NCBI RefSeq assembly: GCF_001458595.1
Contig: NZ_LN890328.1
Location: forward strand, 1,667,372 to 1,731,371
Direction of reading: 5' to 3'
DNA from: Clostridium neonatale
GTDB taxonomy: Bacteria; Bacillota; Clostridia; Clostridiales; Clostridiaceae
Length of the DNA: 64,000 nt
The notes beneath the pieces were generated by a model. It searched no databases. It worked only from the letters and a program-made list of their open reading frames with translations, and was not told the origin of the DNA. Below, piece by piece: positions 9,117 to 16,699 of this stretch; positions within the stretch are counted from its first letter, which is position 1, and every line of letters begins with the position of its first letter. The position numbers and the translations under genes were made by a program.

Positions 9117-9148
9117 ACCTCGCTATGGATATTAAATCTATAGCGAGA
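9117..9148. other. isolated hairpin
   Basis: CTCGCTAT and ATAGCGAG pair around a short loop in the non-coding region between the TetR gene and manO. No T-run of note follows; its role is unknown. Confidence 0.35.
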
Positions 9149-9229
9149 TTTGATTTTATTAAAAATATTAGATTATTATCACAAATTTTAAGACAAGCAA
9201 ACAAATTTCCTTGCAAAAAATTAATAGAA

Positions 9230-9257
9230 CCCACAAAATGTTATAGACTTTTGTGGG
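9230..9257 (-). terminator. terminator of the mannose PTS operon (after manO)
   Basis: CCCACAAAA and TTTTGTGGG pair around a 10-base loop. On the minus strand it is followed within about 10 bases by a T-run. It lies 20 bases after the manO stop codon. Confidence 0.65.
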
Positions 9258-9276
9258 CTTATGGTGAAAACTAATA

Positions 9277-9651
9277 TTATTTTTTCTTAAATATTGATTT
9301 TATTGACCGCTTTAACACATCAAAGAAACTTAATGAAGAAACTATATGATCTGCATCTACATAATTTCTAACAGTGCGAAGTACTCTTTTTGCATCTTTA
9401 GAAGCAAAGGTATAAGTACCATTTTTCTTTGTGCGGACTGCATATCGTGGAATCCACTTGCCTTTAAACAATATAGATACAATTACATAATCAACCTCTT
9501 CCCAGGGAATTTGAATGAATTTGCGAGGATCACGAGAATTATAAAACTCAAAACCTTTATCTCCAATCATTATTTTCCCATAGTCTGTAAGTCCCGCAAA
9601 AGATGTGGCATCAATTGCAAGGTCCACTTTTGTATTAAGTGATTGAACCAT
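9277..9651 (-). CDS. manO: DUF956 / ManO-type mannose operon protein
   Basis: A 124-residue protein of the DUF956 (ManO) family, recognisable by the PH-like fold segments MIGDKGFEFYNSRDPRKFIQ, IPWEEVDYVIVSILFKGKWI and the end FFDVLKRSIKSIFKKK. Family members are found almost only beside mannose-family PTS genes and are thought to modulate transport or its regulation. Unusually, it is separated from manZ by 560 bases containing the manZ terminator-like hairpin and a repeated ~180-bp element, so it may have its own transcript. Confidence 0.85.
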   Translation of the reverse strand: MVQSLNTKVDLAIDATSFAGLTDYGKIMIGDKGFEFYNSRDPRKFIQIPWEEVDYVIVSILFKGKWIPRYAVRTKKNGTYTFASKDAKRVLRTVRNYVDADHIVSSLSFFDVLKRSIKSIFKKK

Positions 9652-9978
9652 CTATCCTACCTCTTTTCTGATTATAAGTACTTTTATTTATATTATACAT
9701 TTTATATCAATTATCATAAAGCTCATTAATATCAACTATATTTTACTTATTCATTTAATCAATATTCCAAAGATTATTTTTTTGTTTATCATGAAATTTT
9801 GTGATAAATAATAATTTACATCACTTATACGGCCTATTTACTTGGTTTTGAATAAAGAATTGATGTTTAAAAAGCACCTTTTCACAAAATTCTGTGATGA
9901 ACCTTTTTTATTCTTCAGGAAATTATTCCTATGAATAATCCAGGATAAATTGTAGAAATATTACAATAAACTAAATGC
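9652..9978. other. non-coding region between manO and a repeated element
   Basis: No gene seen. It holds repeated short motifs around TTTTGTGATAAA (9794-9808) and a small hairpin TCACAAAATTCTGTGA (9881-9896) between CACCTTTT and AACCTTTTTT. It could be an operator or weak terminator region for manO. Confidence 0.4.
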
Positions 9979-10165
9979 ATAGTTCCTAAAGAATAAAAAA
10001 TAAATTATATGCGCCTGGCCTTTTCTTTGGTAAGCTCAGAAAATCCAGAGTGCCCTGAAAAAAATCGACGGCTTAAAGGATTACGTTTTATAAAAGCTAT
10101 TATATTCTATTGAATTTATATTTTTATAAAAGACTATATCATAGTCGCCTTGGCGTTTTTTTTAT
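9979..10165. repeat. conserved ~180-bp element, copy 1 (possible structured RNA or MITE)
   Basis: Closely matches 23517-23697. Shared blocks in order are CCTAAAGAATAAAA, ATGCGCCTGGCCTTTTCTT, AAGCTCA, GCCCTGAAAAAAATCGACGG (GCTG in copy 2), TATTCTATTG and CATAGTCGCC, followed by a T-run on the plus strand. The middle is variable, as in structured RNAs or mobile miniature elements. Both copies lie between genes transcribed on the minus strand. I could not match it to a known riboswitch class. Confidence 0.6.
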
Positions 10166-10177
10166 TTTATATTAACA

Positions 10178-10202
10178 AAGCCTGAGCTAAAAGCCCAGGC
10201 AA
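10178..10202 (-). terminator. hairpin after manZ
   Basis: GCCTGGGCT and AGCTCAGGC pair on the minus strand around a short TTTT loop, 11 bases after the manZ stop codon. The following T-run is weak, so it may only partly terminate before manO. Confidence 0.55.
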
Positions 10203-10212
10203 AACAAAAATG

Positions 10213-11124
10213 TTACATTAATCCAATTAAGTGGAATACAATACCAATTAAGAATAATCCAAGGATAATAATAATTGGAGATACTTTCTTCTTAAGTAAC
10301 CACATACAAATTAGTGTGATTAATAATCCTGCAAGACCAGGAATTAATGAATCTAAGTTATTTTGTAATGTTGTAACTTTTTCCGGAGTTAATGACATAC
10401 CAGATGCTTGTTGCATTAGAGCTTGTTTTATACCTTCTGCTCCAGCTGGTAGACTACTCCAGTCAATGTAAGCACCCTCACTTAACTTAACTGATGATAC
10501 TACTGGAGCAAAGCTTACAGATACCCATCTGTTAACCAATGATCCTAATATGAACATACCAAGGATGGATGCTCCTTTTGTAATATCTTGTAATATACCA
10601 CCAGATAAATCCTCGGTAATACGAGATCCTGCTTTGTAACCAAACTCTTGTGTATACCACATAAATGCCATACGGATAATATTCCAAGCGAAAAAGTAAA
10701 TAAATGGTCCAAGTATATTACCACTCATAGCAAGGGAAGCAGCTAATGCCCCTAAAATCGGCTTAACAGTAAACCAGAAAACTGGATCTCCAATACCAGC
10801 TAAAGGTCCCATCATACCAACTTTAACACCTTGAATAGTTATGTCATCGATTGGTGCACCATTTGCACGTTCTTCTTCTAAAGCTAATGTTACACCAATG
10901 ATTGGTGAAGCTACATATGGGTGAGTGTTAAAGAATTCTAAATGACGTTTTAATGCATCTGCTCTTTCTTCTTTAGTCTTGTATAATTTTTTGATTGCAG
11001 GAATCATTGCAAATGCCCATCCACCGTTTTGCATTCTTTCATAGTTCCAAGAACCTTGAAGGAAAGTTGAACGCAACCAAACAGAAATACGATCTTTTTT
11101 TGTTAATTTTAATTCTTTTGCCAT
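10213..11124 (-). CDS. manZ: PTS mannose/fructose/sorbose-family IID component
   Basis: A 303-residue IID membrane subunit. It starts KELKLTKKDRISVWLRSTFL, typical of ManZ, and has the conserved YERMQNGGWAFAMIPAIKKLY and GPLAGIGDPVFWFTVKPILG segments, with membrane spans at the C-terminus. With IIC it forms the sugar channel in the cytoplasmic membrane and passes sugar phosphorylated by IIAB. It is 18 bases from manY. Substrates in the family include mannose, glucose and glucosamine; the exact one is not determined here. Confidence 0.93.
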   Translation of the reverse strand: MAKELKLTKKDRISVWLRSTFLQGSWNYERMQNGGWAFAMIPAIKKLYKTKEERADALKRHLEFFNTHPYVASPIIGVTLALEEERANGAPIDDITIQGVKVGMMGPLAGIGDPVFWFTVKPILGALAASLAMSGNILGPFIYFFAWNIIRMAFMWYTQEFGYKAGSRITEDLSGGILQDITKGASILGMFILGSLVNRWVSVSFAPVVSSVKLSEGAYIDWSSLPAGAEGIKQALMQQASGMSLTPEKVTTLQNNLDSLIPGLAGLLITLICMWLLKKKVSPIIIILGLFLIGIVFHLIGLM

Positions 11125-11142
11125 TTTATGTCCTCTCCCTTC

Positions 11143-11949
11143 TTAGTATCTATCAATGAGATCCCCGACTGGATCTCCTGTATTTGAGCTTCCGCCATTA
11201 CCTGAACCACCTTGTTTAGAAAGTGCCAAGTAAACAAGAGCTAAAGCAACACCTATTGCACCAAGTCCGATAAGTGTAATTTGTGAAACAGTTGCTAATA
11301 CAAAACCGATTGCAAAGAATGGCCATACTTCTTTTGTAGCCATCATGTTAATTACCATTGCGTAACCAACAGCTACAACCATTCCACCACCGATTGCTAA
11401 ACCATCTGTTAACCAAGCAGGCATAGAATTAAGTAATGAACTAATTGGAGCAGCTCCAATTGCTAAAATCAAGGCTGCTGGAATTGCAATACGTACACCT
11501 TGCATACAAATAGCAATAACATGCCATATTTCAACTTTTCTCATATTTCCTTGTTTAGCGGCAGCATCCATGAAATGTACAAACGCTGTAGCAATAGTAC
11601 GACAAATAATTGTTAATAATAAACCTGCAACTGCTAGAGGAACAGCAAGAGCGATTGCTGAAGCAACTCCTGCTTCACCTTGTCCTCCAAGAACTAGAAT
11701 GATTGCCGATGCAACTGATGCAAGCGCTGCATCTGGTGCTACAGCAGCACCGATATTTGCCCAACCTAAAGCAATCATTTGAAGAGTACCACCTAAGATT
11801 AGGCATGGTACTAAATTACCTGTAACTAAGCCAATTAATGTACAAGCAACTACTGGTTGATGAAAATGGAATTCATCCAAGATACCTTCTACACCAGCTA
11901 GAAATGCTACAATAATGACTAATATAATTTGAACTATATTCAAATCCAT
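11143..11949 (-). CDS. manY: PTS mannose/fructose/sorbose-family IIC component
   Basis: A 268-residue polytopic IIC protein with the family patterns AGVEGILDEFHFHQPVVACT and GGTLQMIALGWANIGAAVAP and many hydrophobic spans, ending in a Gly/Ser-rich tail (KQGGSGNGGSSNTGDPVGD). It forms the substrate-translocating unit with ManZ. It lies 41 bases after manX in the same operon. The length is normal. Confidence 0.93.
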   Translation of the reverse strand: MDLNIVQIILVIIVAFLAGVEGILDEFHFHQPVVACTLIGLVTGNLVPCLILGGTLQMIALGWANIGAAVAPDAALASVASAIILVLGGQGEAGVASAIALAVPLAVAGLLLTIICRTIATAFVHFMDAAAKQGNMRKVEIWHVIAICMQGVRIAIPAALILAIGAAPISSLLNSMPAWLTDGLAIGGGMVVAVGYAMVINMMATKEVWPFFAIGFVLATVSQITLIGLGAIGVALALVYLALSKQGGSGNGGSSNTGDPVGDLIDRY

Positions 11950-11990
11950 AATTGTTATCCTCCTTCTTTATCTAACTTTATCTAACTAAA

Positions 11991-12968
11991 TTATTTTTGT
12001 TTATTTAATTCTTCTTGTGCCTTTTTCATAATTTCATTCATATTACCTTTTGAATCACTTGGCACTTTACGAACATCAAAATCAAGGCCAGATTTTTCTA
12101 AATTCTTGAATGTATCAATGTCGTTCTGATCAAAAGCAAGCACTTTGTTTGGTTGAACCTTACCAATAGAGTGAGCCATTGAACCAACATTAATTGTCTT
12201 TAAAGGTACTCCACCTTCTACAACTCTAAGTACATCTTGTGGGTTTTCAAAAAGAAGCATTGCACGTTGCCCACCAAAATGCTGATCATCTTTTGCCAGT
12301 TTAATCATATGATCAACTGGTACAACATGAGCTTTAACTCCTGGAGGAGCTGCTTGTTGAATTAGATTTTTACGAAGCTTGTCCCTTGCTACTCCATCAG
12401 AAACAACAATGATTCTTGTAGGATGCATAGCCTTTGTCCAAGCTGTTGCTACTTGACCATGAAGTAGACGTGAATCAATACGAGCCAAAACATACTCAAA
12501 TGATCCAGGTGCACCTGAATTAGACTGTGCCGCTGAATCTCCAGAAGCATTGCCAGCATCAGCTGGTTCTAATTCTTCAGGCTTAACTTTGACTCCTTCT
12601 TTAGCGGAGTTTGTGATATAAGCCGCAATTTCGTGTGCAGATTCCATTGAAATACGTGCACCATAAGCTTCAATAAGCATTGGTAAATTTAATCCAGCTA
12701 CAATTGCCCACTTGTCTTTATGTTCTTCAAATAGACCATTAGCCTGATTAAATGGTGTACCTCCCCAGAGATCAACTAAGAATAAGACTTCATCTTGGTT
12801 GTCCAAGGATGCTATTGCATCTTTCATTTTTGCTTTAAGATCATCAGGTCCTTCACTTGGCATTAATGTAACAGCTCTAACATTTTCTTGTTCTCCGAAA
12901 ATCATTGAACCAGACTGCATTATACCTTTAGCAAATTCTCCGTGACTAGCAAGAATAATTCCTACCAT
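11991..12968 (-). CDS. manX: PTS mannose-family IIAB fusion
   Basis: A 325-residue cytoplasmic phosphotransfer protein. The IIA domain (residues 1-135) has the phosphoryl-accepting His9 in [14 protein letters not shown] Ser/Ala/Gly-rich linker (about 135-157) joins it to the IIB domain, whose active His lies in [15 protein letters not shown]. HPr-phosphate donates to IIA, IIA to IIB, and IIB to sugar bound by ManYZ. It is the first gene of manXYZ, with an AGGAGG ribosome site 7 bases upstream. Confidence 0.94.
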   Translation of the reverse strand: MVGIILASHGEFAKGIMQSGSMIFGEQENVRAVTLMPSEGPDDLKAKMKDAIASLDNQDEVLFLVDLWGGTPFNQANGLFEEHKDKWAIVAGLNLPMLIEAYGARISMESAHEIAAYITNSAKEGVKVKPEELEPADAGNASGDSAAQSNSGAPGSFEYVLARIDSRLLHGQVATAWTKAMHPTRIIVVSDGVARDKLRKNLIQQAAPPGVKAHVVPVDHMIKLAKDDQHFGGQRAMLLFENPQDVLRVVEGGVPLKTINVGSMAHSIGKVQPNKVLAFDQNDIDTFKNLEKSGLDFDVRKVPSDSKGNMNEIMKKAQEELNKQK

Positions 12969-13096
12969 GTTTTATACCTCCTATTTTTTTATTTGTTACC
13001 AAAACAAAAAAAGACATAAACACTCGGAAATAAAATAATACAATAGTTGTTTATATCTCATCACATTTTTGTACACTGAATTTAATCATGTAAAAT

Positions 13097-13124
13097 AGTA
13101 TAATACCTAAATAGTAATGTACAA
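13097..13124 (-). promoter_or_regulatory. sigma-A promoter of manXYZ
   Basis: On the minus strand TTGTAC (13119-13124), a 16-base spacer and TATACT (13097-13102). No -24/-12 (GG...GC) sigma-54 element was seen, in contrast to the LevR/ManR-controlled mannose operons of other Firmicutes. Confidence 0.6.
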
Positions 13125-13129
13125 AACGT

Positions 13130-13152
13130 GTAATATTATAAACAAATATTAC
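13130..13152. promoter_or_regulatory. inverted repeat upstream of the manXYZ promoter
   Basis: GTAATATT and AATATTAC form perfect 8-base arms with a 7-base spacer, ending 5 bases upstream of the -35 box. The position fits an activator site; no regulator gene is adjacent. Confidence 0.45.
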
Positions 13153-13159
13153 ATTTATT

Positions 13160-13406
13160 CTATTATTTTCCTCATGCTTATGCCTGATCGAATCAGTAAC
13201 ACGCTAAATATTGTTTTTTTATTGCAGCCCTTTAGGATCTCTCATTAAATTTCTCCTTCTTGACTACGTTTCCATTCTATCGCTTTTTTAACTCCATGTC
13301 AATACATTCTACATATTTTTGGTTTTTAAGTAGTTTATTGAGAGAATCATCATGGTTTTTATGACTCATAAAACATTTCCTTTTCTATTATACTAACCTT
13401 AAATAA
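13160..13406. other. non-coding region upstream of the mannose operon
   Basis: No supported gene. On the minus strand an ATG-initiated 30-codon frame (about 13272-13364) begins MSHKNHDDSLNKLLKNQKYV and ends at TAG; I cannot assign it and it may be gene debris. Confidence 0.3.
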
Positions 13407-13650
13407 GGGACGTAGAAAGTTTAGATTGGAATAACCGAAATAAAGCTCTTATGTGTGGCTCGCTTGCTACAAAAATGAAGCTAAGAATTCAAACATGCAG
13501 ACATTGTACCCACAAATGTTTGCACCAATGTAAAATTGGACAAACATTTGTGGAACAAGTCTACATGAAGAATTCTAAAGCGTCATTTTTGAATGCAAGA
13601 CACCGCCAACATAAGAGCTTTATTTCTTTGTTTCATCTAAATTCAGAGTA
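13407..13650. repeat. long palindromic repeat, type a (second copy)
   Basis: Closely similar to 2803-3122 but without the nested 75-bp repeat. The loop is simply GCACCAATGTAAAATTGGAC. Outer arms ACCGAAATAAAGCTCTTATG and CATAAGAGCTTTATTTC pair. Together with the spacer 13651-13921 and the split palindrome that follows, it forms the second composite element. Confidence 0.8.
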
Positions 13651-13921
13651 GTGGTATTATTGTTGCTATAAATACATTTTTAAATTAAGGAATAGTTATT
13701 TATATATGTTAAAGATTTAAAAGGTTAATATTTTATCATTTTTAAAAAGATATAGATTTATAAATATCAGAATATATATTCTTACGAATTTGCTTATTCT
13801 ATGCTGGTTAATGTGATTTTTATAGTAACTTCATAAGTTACATCCATTGATTAGAAGATATACTTTAAGGCATAGAATATAAAAAACATTAATCATAATT
13901 AAAATAAATTGAGTATATATG
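13651..13921. other. AT-rich spacer of the second composite element
   Basis: Similar to 3123-3381 over its first 130 bases (shared AAATTAAGGAATAGTTATTT and TTCTTACGAATTT). No gene seen. Confidence 0.6.
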
Positions 13922-14085
13922 ATTTTAGAGAAAAACAAAGAAATTCAATATATGAATATGCGTAGTATTGTATTGGAAATTTCAGCTTTTAAATTCTTTG
14001 GCAGAGGCTGTTCCAAAATTGTTTGTCCAAAAACTTGCTTTTTGGAGCAAACATTTTTGGACGCAGCCTCTGCCATTAGAATTTT
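13922..14085. repeat. left part of a type b palindrome, cut by the IS110 element
   Basis: Contains the whole left arm, the loop and part of the right arm (CAGAGGCTGTTCC ... GCAGCCTCTGCCATTAGAA). The rest of the right arm continues after the insertion at 15659-15731, where AGCTGAAATTTCCC pairs with GGAAATTTCAGCT near 13980. Confidence 0.75.
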
Positions 14086-14099
14086 GGTACTCTATAAGT

Positions 14100-14345
14100 G
14101 TAGATACAAATCATAAATATATGATTTAACATCTGCACTTATTTTAATTTATAATAAAGGGAGTAATTTGGTATGACGACTTTAGAATTGGGTTTTAACA
14201 TCCGTAGCTAAAACTGTCAGCCATCCCTTATTATAAAGATTCGATTAAGCAGGTTGAAACCGTACGGCTTTCGTGTAACTAACCAAAATGAATTGTAATA
14301 AGTGTGGGTGGATTAAAATTACAATAATTTTTTAGGAGGATTAAC
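14100..14345 (+). ncRNA. predicted IS110 bridge RNA, copy A
   Basis: The non-coding left end before the transposase holds two guide-like loops. In the first, TTTAGAATT (14181-14189) matches the left target flank and AGCTAAAA (14206-14213) is complementary to the right target flank TTTTAGCT. They are closed by TGAC (14174-14177) with GTCA (14216-14219). In the second, AGCAGGTT (14248-14255) matches the element's right end and AACCAAAA (14281-14288) is complementary to its left end TTTTGGTA, with one mismatch. This is the target-loop/donor-loop order known for IS110 bridge RNAs. Ends of the RNA are not determined. Confidence 0.7.
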
Positions 14346-15545
14346 ATGATTAGTGTTGGAATTGATGTTTCAAAAGGAAAAAGTACAGTATGTATATTGA
14401 AAGAATATGGTGAGGTTATTAGTGAACCACATGAAATAAATCATACTGAAGCTGATTTAAAAGCATTAGTTGAATCTATTTCTGAATTAAATGAAGAAAC
14501 TAGAGTTGTTATGGAAGCGACCGGTGCATACCATTTGCCACTACTTACTTATCTTAAAAATCATGGTATATTTGTAGCCGTAATAAATCCATTAATTATG
14601 AAAAAATATTCTGCTATAGGATTAAGGAAAGGTAAAACTGATAAATTAGATTCTATCAAAATAGCTAATTATGGAATTGATAATTGGTTTAAATTAACTG
14701 ACTATGAAGCAACAGATGAGGTGTATTCTGAATTAAAATTATTAGGTAGGCAATATTCTCATTATATAGCTATGAGAATAGAGAGCAAACTTGTACTAAG
14801 TAATCTATTAGATAGAACAATGCCAGGAATTAAAAATCTATTAAAAAATAGATCCGATAAGCCAGAGAAAGATAAATTAAATGATTTTGTTAAAGAATAC
14901 TGGCATTACGATAATATTACCAAGAAAAATGAAAAGCAATTTATAAATAGTTATTTTAAATGGGCAAAAAATAAAGGATACCATCAAAGTGAAACAAAAG
15001 CAAAACAGATATATGCTTTAGCACAAGAAGGCATCCCTACACTATCTTCTAGTACCCCATCAACCAAAATGTTAGTATTAGAAGCTGTTCGAGTTCTTAG
15101 CGAAATAGATAGAACTCTATCTATGATATTATCACAAATGCAAGAATTAGCAAGTAGTTTAAAGGAATACAATGTTGTTAGAAATATGCCTGGAGTTGGA
15201 GATACATTGGCTCCACGCTTAATTGCTGAAATCGGTGATTTAAAACGCTTTTATAATAAAAAGGCTTTGATAGCTTATACGGGTATTGATTCACCTCCTT
15301 TTGAGTCGGGACAGTTTGTTGCAAACAAACGTCGTATTTCTAAAAGAGGTTCTGCATTATTACGAAAAACTGGATATGAAATTATGAAATGTATCAAAAG
15401 TGCCAAACCAAAGGATGATCCTATATTTTTATATATGTTAAAAAAAGAAGCAGAAGGAAAACCTAAAAAAGTTGCTAAAATTGCTGCATTAAATAAGTTT
15501 CTAAGAATATACTACGCTAGAGTAAAAGAAGTCTATAATACTTAA
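14346..15545 (+). CDS. IS110-family DEDD transposase, copy A
   Basis: A 399-residue IS110 recombinase. The N-terminal RuvC-like DEDD domain shows Asp7 (VGIDVSKGKS), Glu57 (VVMEATG), Asp99 and Asp102 (KTDKLDS). A helical region follows, and the C-terminal Transposase_20 domain has a helix-hairpin-helix (MPGVGDTLAPRLIAEIGDL) and the serine expected to attack DNA (Ser321 in PPFESGQF). The family excises as a circle and inserts under guidance of its own RNA. An AGGAGG site precedes the ATG. The protein is identical to copy B. Confidence 0.95.
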   Translation: MISVGIDVSKGKSTVCILKEYGEVISEPHEINHTEADLKALVESISELNEETRVVMEATGAYHLPLLTYLKNHGIFVAVINPLIMKKYSAIGLRKGKTDKLDSIKIANYGIDNWFKLTDYEATDEVYSELKLLGRQYSHYIAMRIESKLVLSNLLDRTMPGIKNLLKNRSDKPEKDKLNDFVKEYWHYDNITKKNEKQFINSYFKWAKNKGYHQSETKAKQIYALAQEGIPTLSSSTPSTKMLVLEAVRVLSEIDRTLSMILSQMQELASSLKEYNVVRNMPGVGDTLAPRLIAEIGDLKRFYNKKALIAYTGIDSPPFESGQFVANKRRISKRGSALLRKTGYEIMKCIKSAKPKDDPIFLYMLKKEAEGKPKKVAKIAALNKFLRIYYARVKEVYNT

Positions 15546-15617
15546 ATTTAGATAGTATCTATATCTAAATTAAACAGAATTTCTGTTTAATTTATTTGTC
15601 ATGCAAAAAATATATAA

Positions 15618-15658
15618 AAAACCTGCTAAAAAAAACTTGATTTTTCTTAGCAGGTTTT
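15618..15658 (+). terminator. right-end hairpin of IS110 copy A
   Basis: AAAAACCTGCTAA and TTAGCAGGTTTT form a strong stem around an A/T-rich loop at the extreme right end. It is terminator-like, and its right arm is also part of the donor sequence. Confidence 0.6.
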
Positions 15659-15731
15659 AGCTGAAATTTCCCTACAATCGAGCATATCATATATTGAATT
15701 TCGGTTATTTCCCACTAAACTCTGATTCTAC
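15659..15731. repeat. right part of the type b palindrome cut by IS copy A
   Basis: AGCTGAAATTTCCC, ATATTGAATTTCGG and the outer edge CACTAAACTCTGA are the missing end of the right arm of the palindrome begun at 13922. Confidence 0.75.
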
Positions 15732-15776
15732 ACAATATATTTATTTCATGTAAAATAACCCTGTTTTTCATAATAT

Positions 15777-16643
15777 CTAATGATTTTTATCGATATCTAA
15801 AATTGTTTGCAATAATACATTAGCACCTTTCCAACATTGTTCAATAAAATCAATTTTTTTTGTACGTGGAACAAGTATCATTGCAGTGGGAATAATATCA
15901 GAAATAAATTTCGAGTTATATTCACAATCACTATATATTTTCGTACTTGTATATCCATACTTTTCTATATTTTTCTCAATACTCTGAATAAATTCTGGAT
16001 AAAAAATTTTTTTGTCATTAAAGCCTTCAATAATTCCCATATCAATATCTTCTTTTTCAAGGTCTCGCCCTTGCTCTATGGCAACCTCTATAAATCCTAT
16101 ATATTTTTCTGAATTCACTCTATTGTCAATTGTACCCATATATCCACTTGCTTCTAATGCTTCCTTAAATGTAACTCCTTCTGAATCTATAGAATCTATC
16201 ATAACGCTCTTCTCAAATTTACCACAAATAACACCAGATGCCATCAGAGGGGGATAAAAACGCGCACCTTTTGTATTTGTCCATACAACAAGTGTTATTG
16301 AATGTCTATGAGGTATTTTCTCTTTTACAATTGTTTCAATAGCTTCAAGAGCCGCTAGAACACCTATTGTTTCATTAGAATCTTCTTCTTTAGCAGAATC
16401 TAAATGCGAACCAGTTATTATTGATGAATCAAATAAATCACCTTTAAGTGTAGCATAAATATTAGCCATGTCATCTGTTTGTATCTGCATTCCGAGGCTT
16501 CTGCATCTTTTACATAACTCTTCTCTTGCCTCTAACTCTTCAGGTGATAAAGACAGCCTTGTTATTCGATCATTCCCTGTATCTCCAAATTTATTAAATA
16601 TTTCTATTTTATCAGCCATTCGTTCTAAATTTGTTGTTAGCAT
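15777..16643 (-). CDS. degenerate carbamoylase/M20-type paralogue (likely pseudoenzyme)
   Basis: An intact 288-residue frame related over its N-terminal 200 residues to the 420-residue carbamoylase at 30597. Metal and catalytic positions are lost: EEG becomes TKG (residues 124-126), the NYDG segment becomes SNET, THIEQG becomes VAIEQG (Ala188), and the last His is absent. Only the first His (His80) stays. The dimerisation (lid) domain after residue 210 is deleted. It follows preA by 56 bases, so it is probably co-transcribed with the pyrimidine operon. It may be a decaying gene or a subunit-like remnant; catalysis as a metalloamidase is unlikely. Confidence 0.75.
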   Translation of the reverse strand: MLTTNLERMADKIEIFNKFGDTGNDRITRLSLSPEELEAREELCKRCRSLGMQIQTDDMANIYATLKGDLFDSSIITGSHLDSAKEEDSNETIGVLAALEAIETIVKEKIPHRHSITLVVWTNTKGARFYPPLMASGVICGKFEKSVMIDSIDSEGVTFKEALEASGYMGTIDNRVNSEKYIGFIEVAIEQGRDLEKEDIDMGIIEGFNDKKIFYPEFIQSIEKNIEKYGYTSTKIYSDCEYNSKFISDIIPTAMILVPRTKKIDFIEQCWKGANVLLQTILDIDKNH

Positions 16644-16699
16644 CTCTCAATCCTACAAAACTATTGTTTTACAAATCTTATTTATTAGATTTGTAAATA

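Larger units (their letters stand above)
14084..15658 (+). mobile_element. IS110-family insertion sequence, copy A
   Basis: About 1575 bp, identical to the inverted copy at 26586-28160. The left edge is TTTGGTACTCTATAAG and the right edge is TTAGCAGGTTTT. The exact ends are ambiguous within a run of T shared by target and element. It has no terminal inverted repeats or target duplication, as expected for IS110. It holds a ~250-base non-coding left end, one transposase gene and a right-end hairpin, and is inserted in the right arm of a type b palindrome. Confidence 0.9.

Noticed and set aside
9016..9234. A 72-codon open frame on the minus strand with transposase-like wording at its end
   Set aside because: It reads through a hairpin and a palindrome remnant; no catalytic motif or ribosome site is present.
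9979..10165. Named riboswitch (c-di-GMP, fluoride, ZTP, TPP, SAM, guanidine) or 6S RNA for the repeated element
   Set aside because: None of the conserved cores of these classes could be matched by eye; it is left unnamed.
12969..13160. Sigma-54 promoter for the mannose PTS operon
   Set aside because: No GG-N10-GC element and no LevR/ManR gene nearby; a good sigma-A promoter is present instead.
13451..13651. A 66-codon open frame on the plus strand
   Set aside because: It lies wholly inside the type a palindrome and reflects its sequence; it has no ribosome site and no family.
13919..14116. A 65-codon open frame on the plus strand
   Set aside because: It runs through the type b palindrome into the left end of the IS110 element, so it is accidental.
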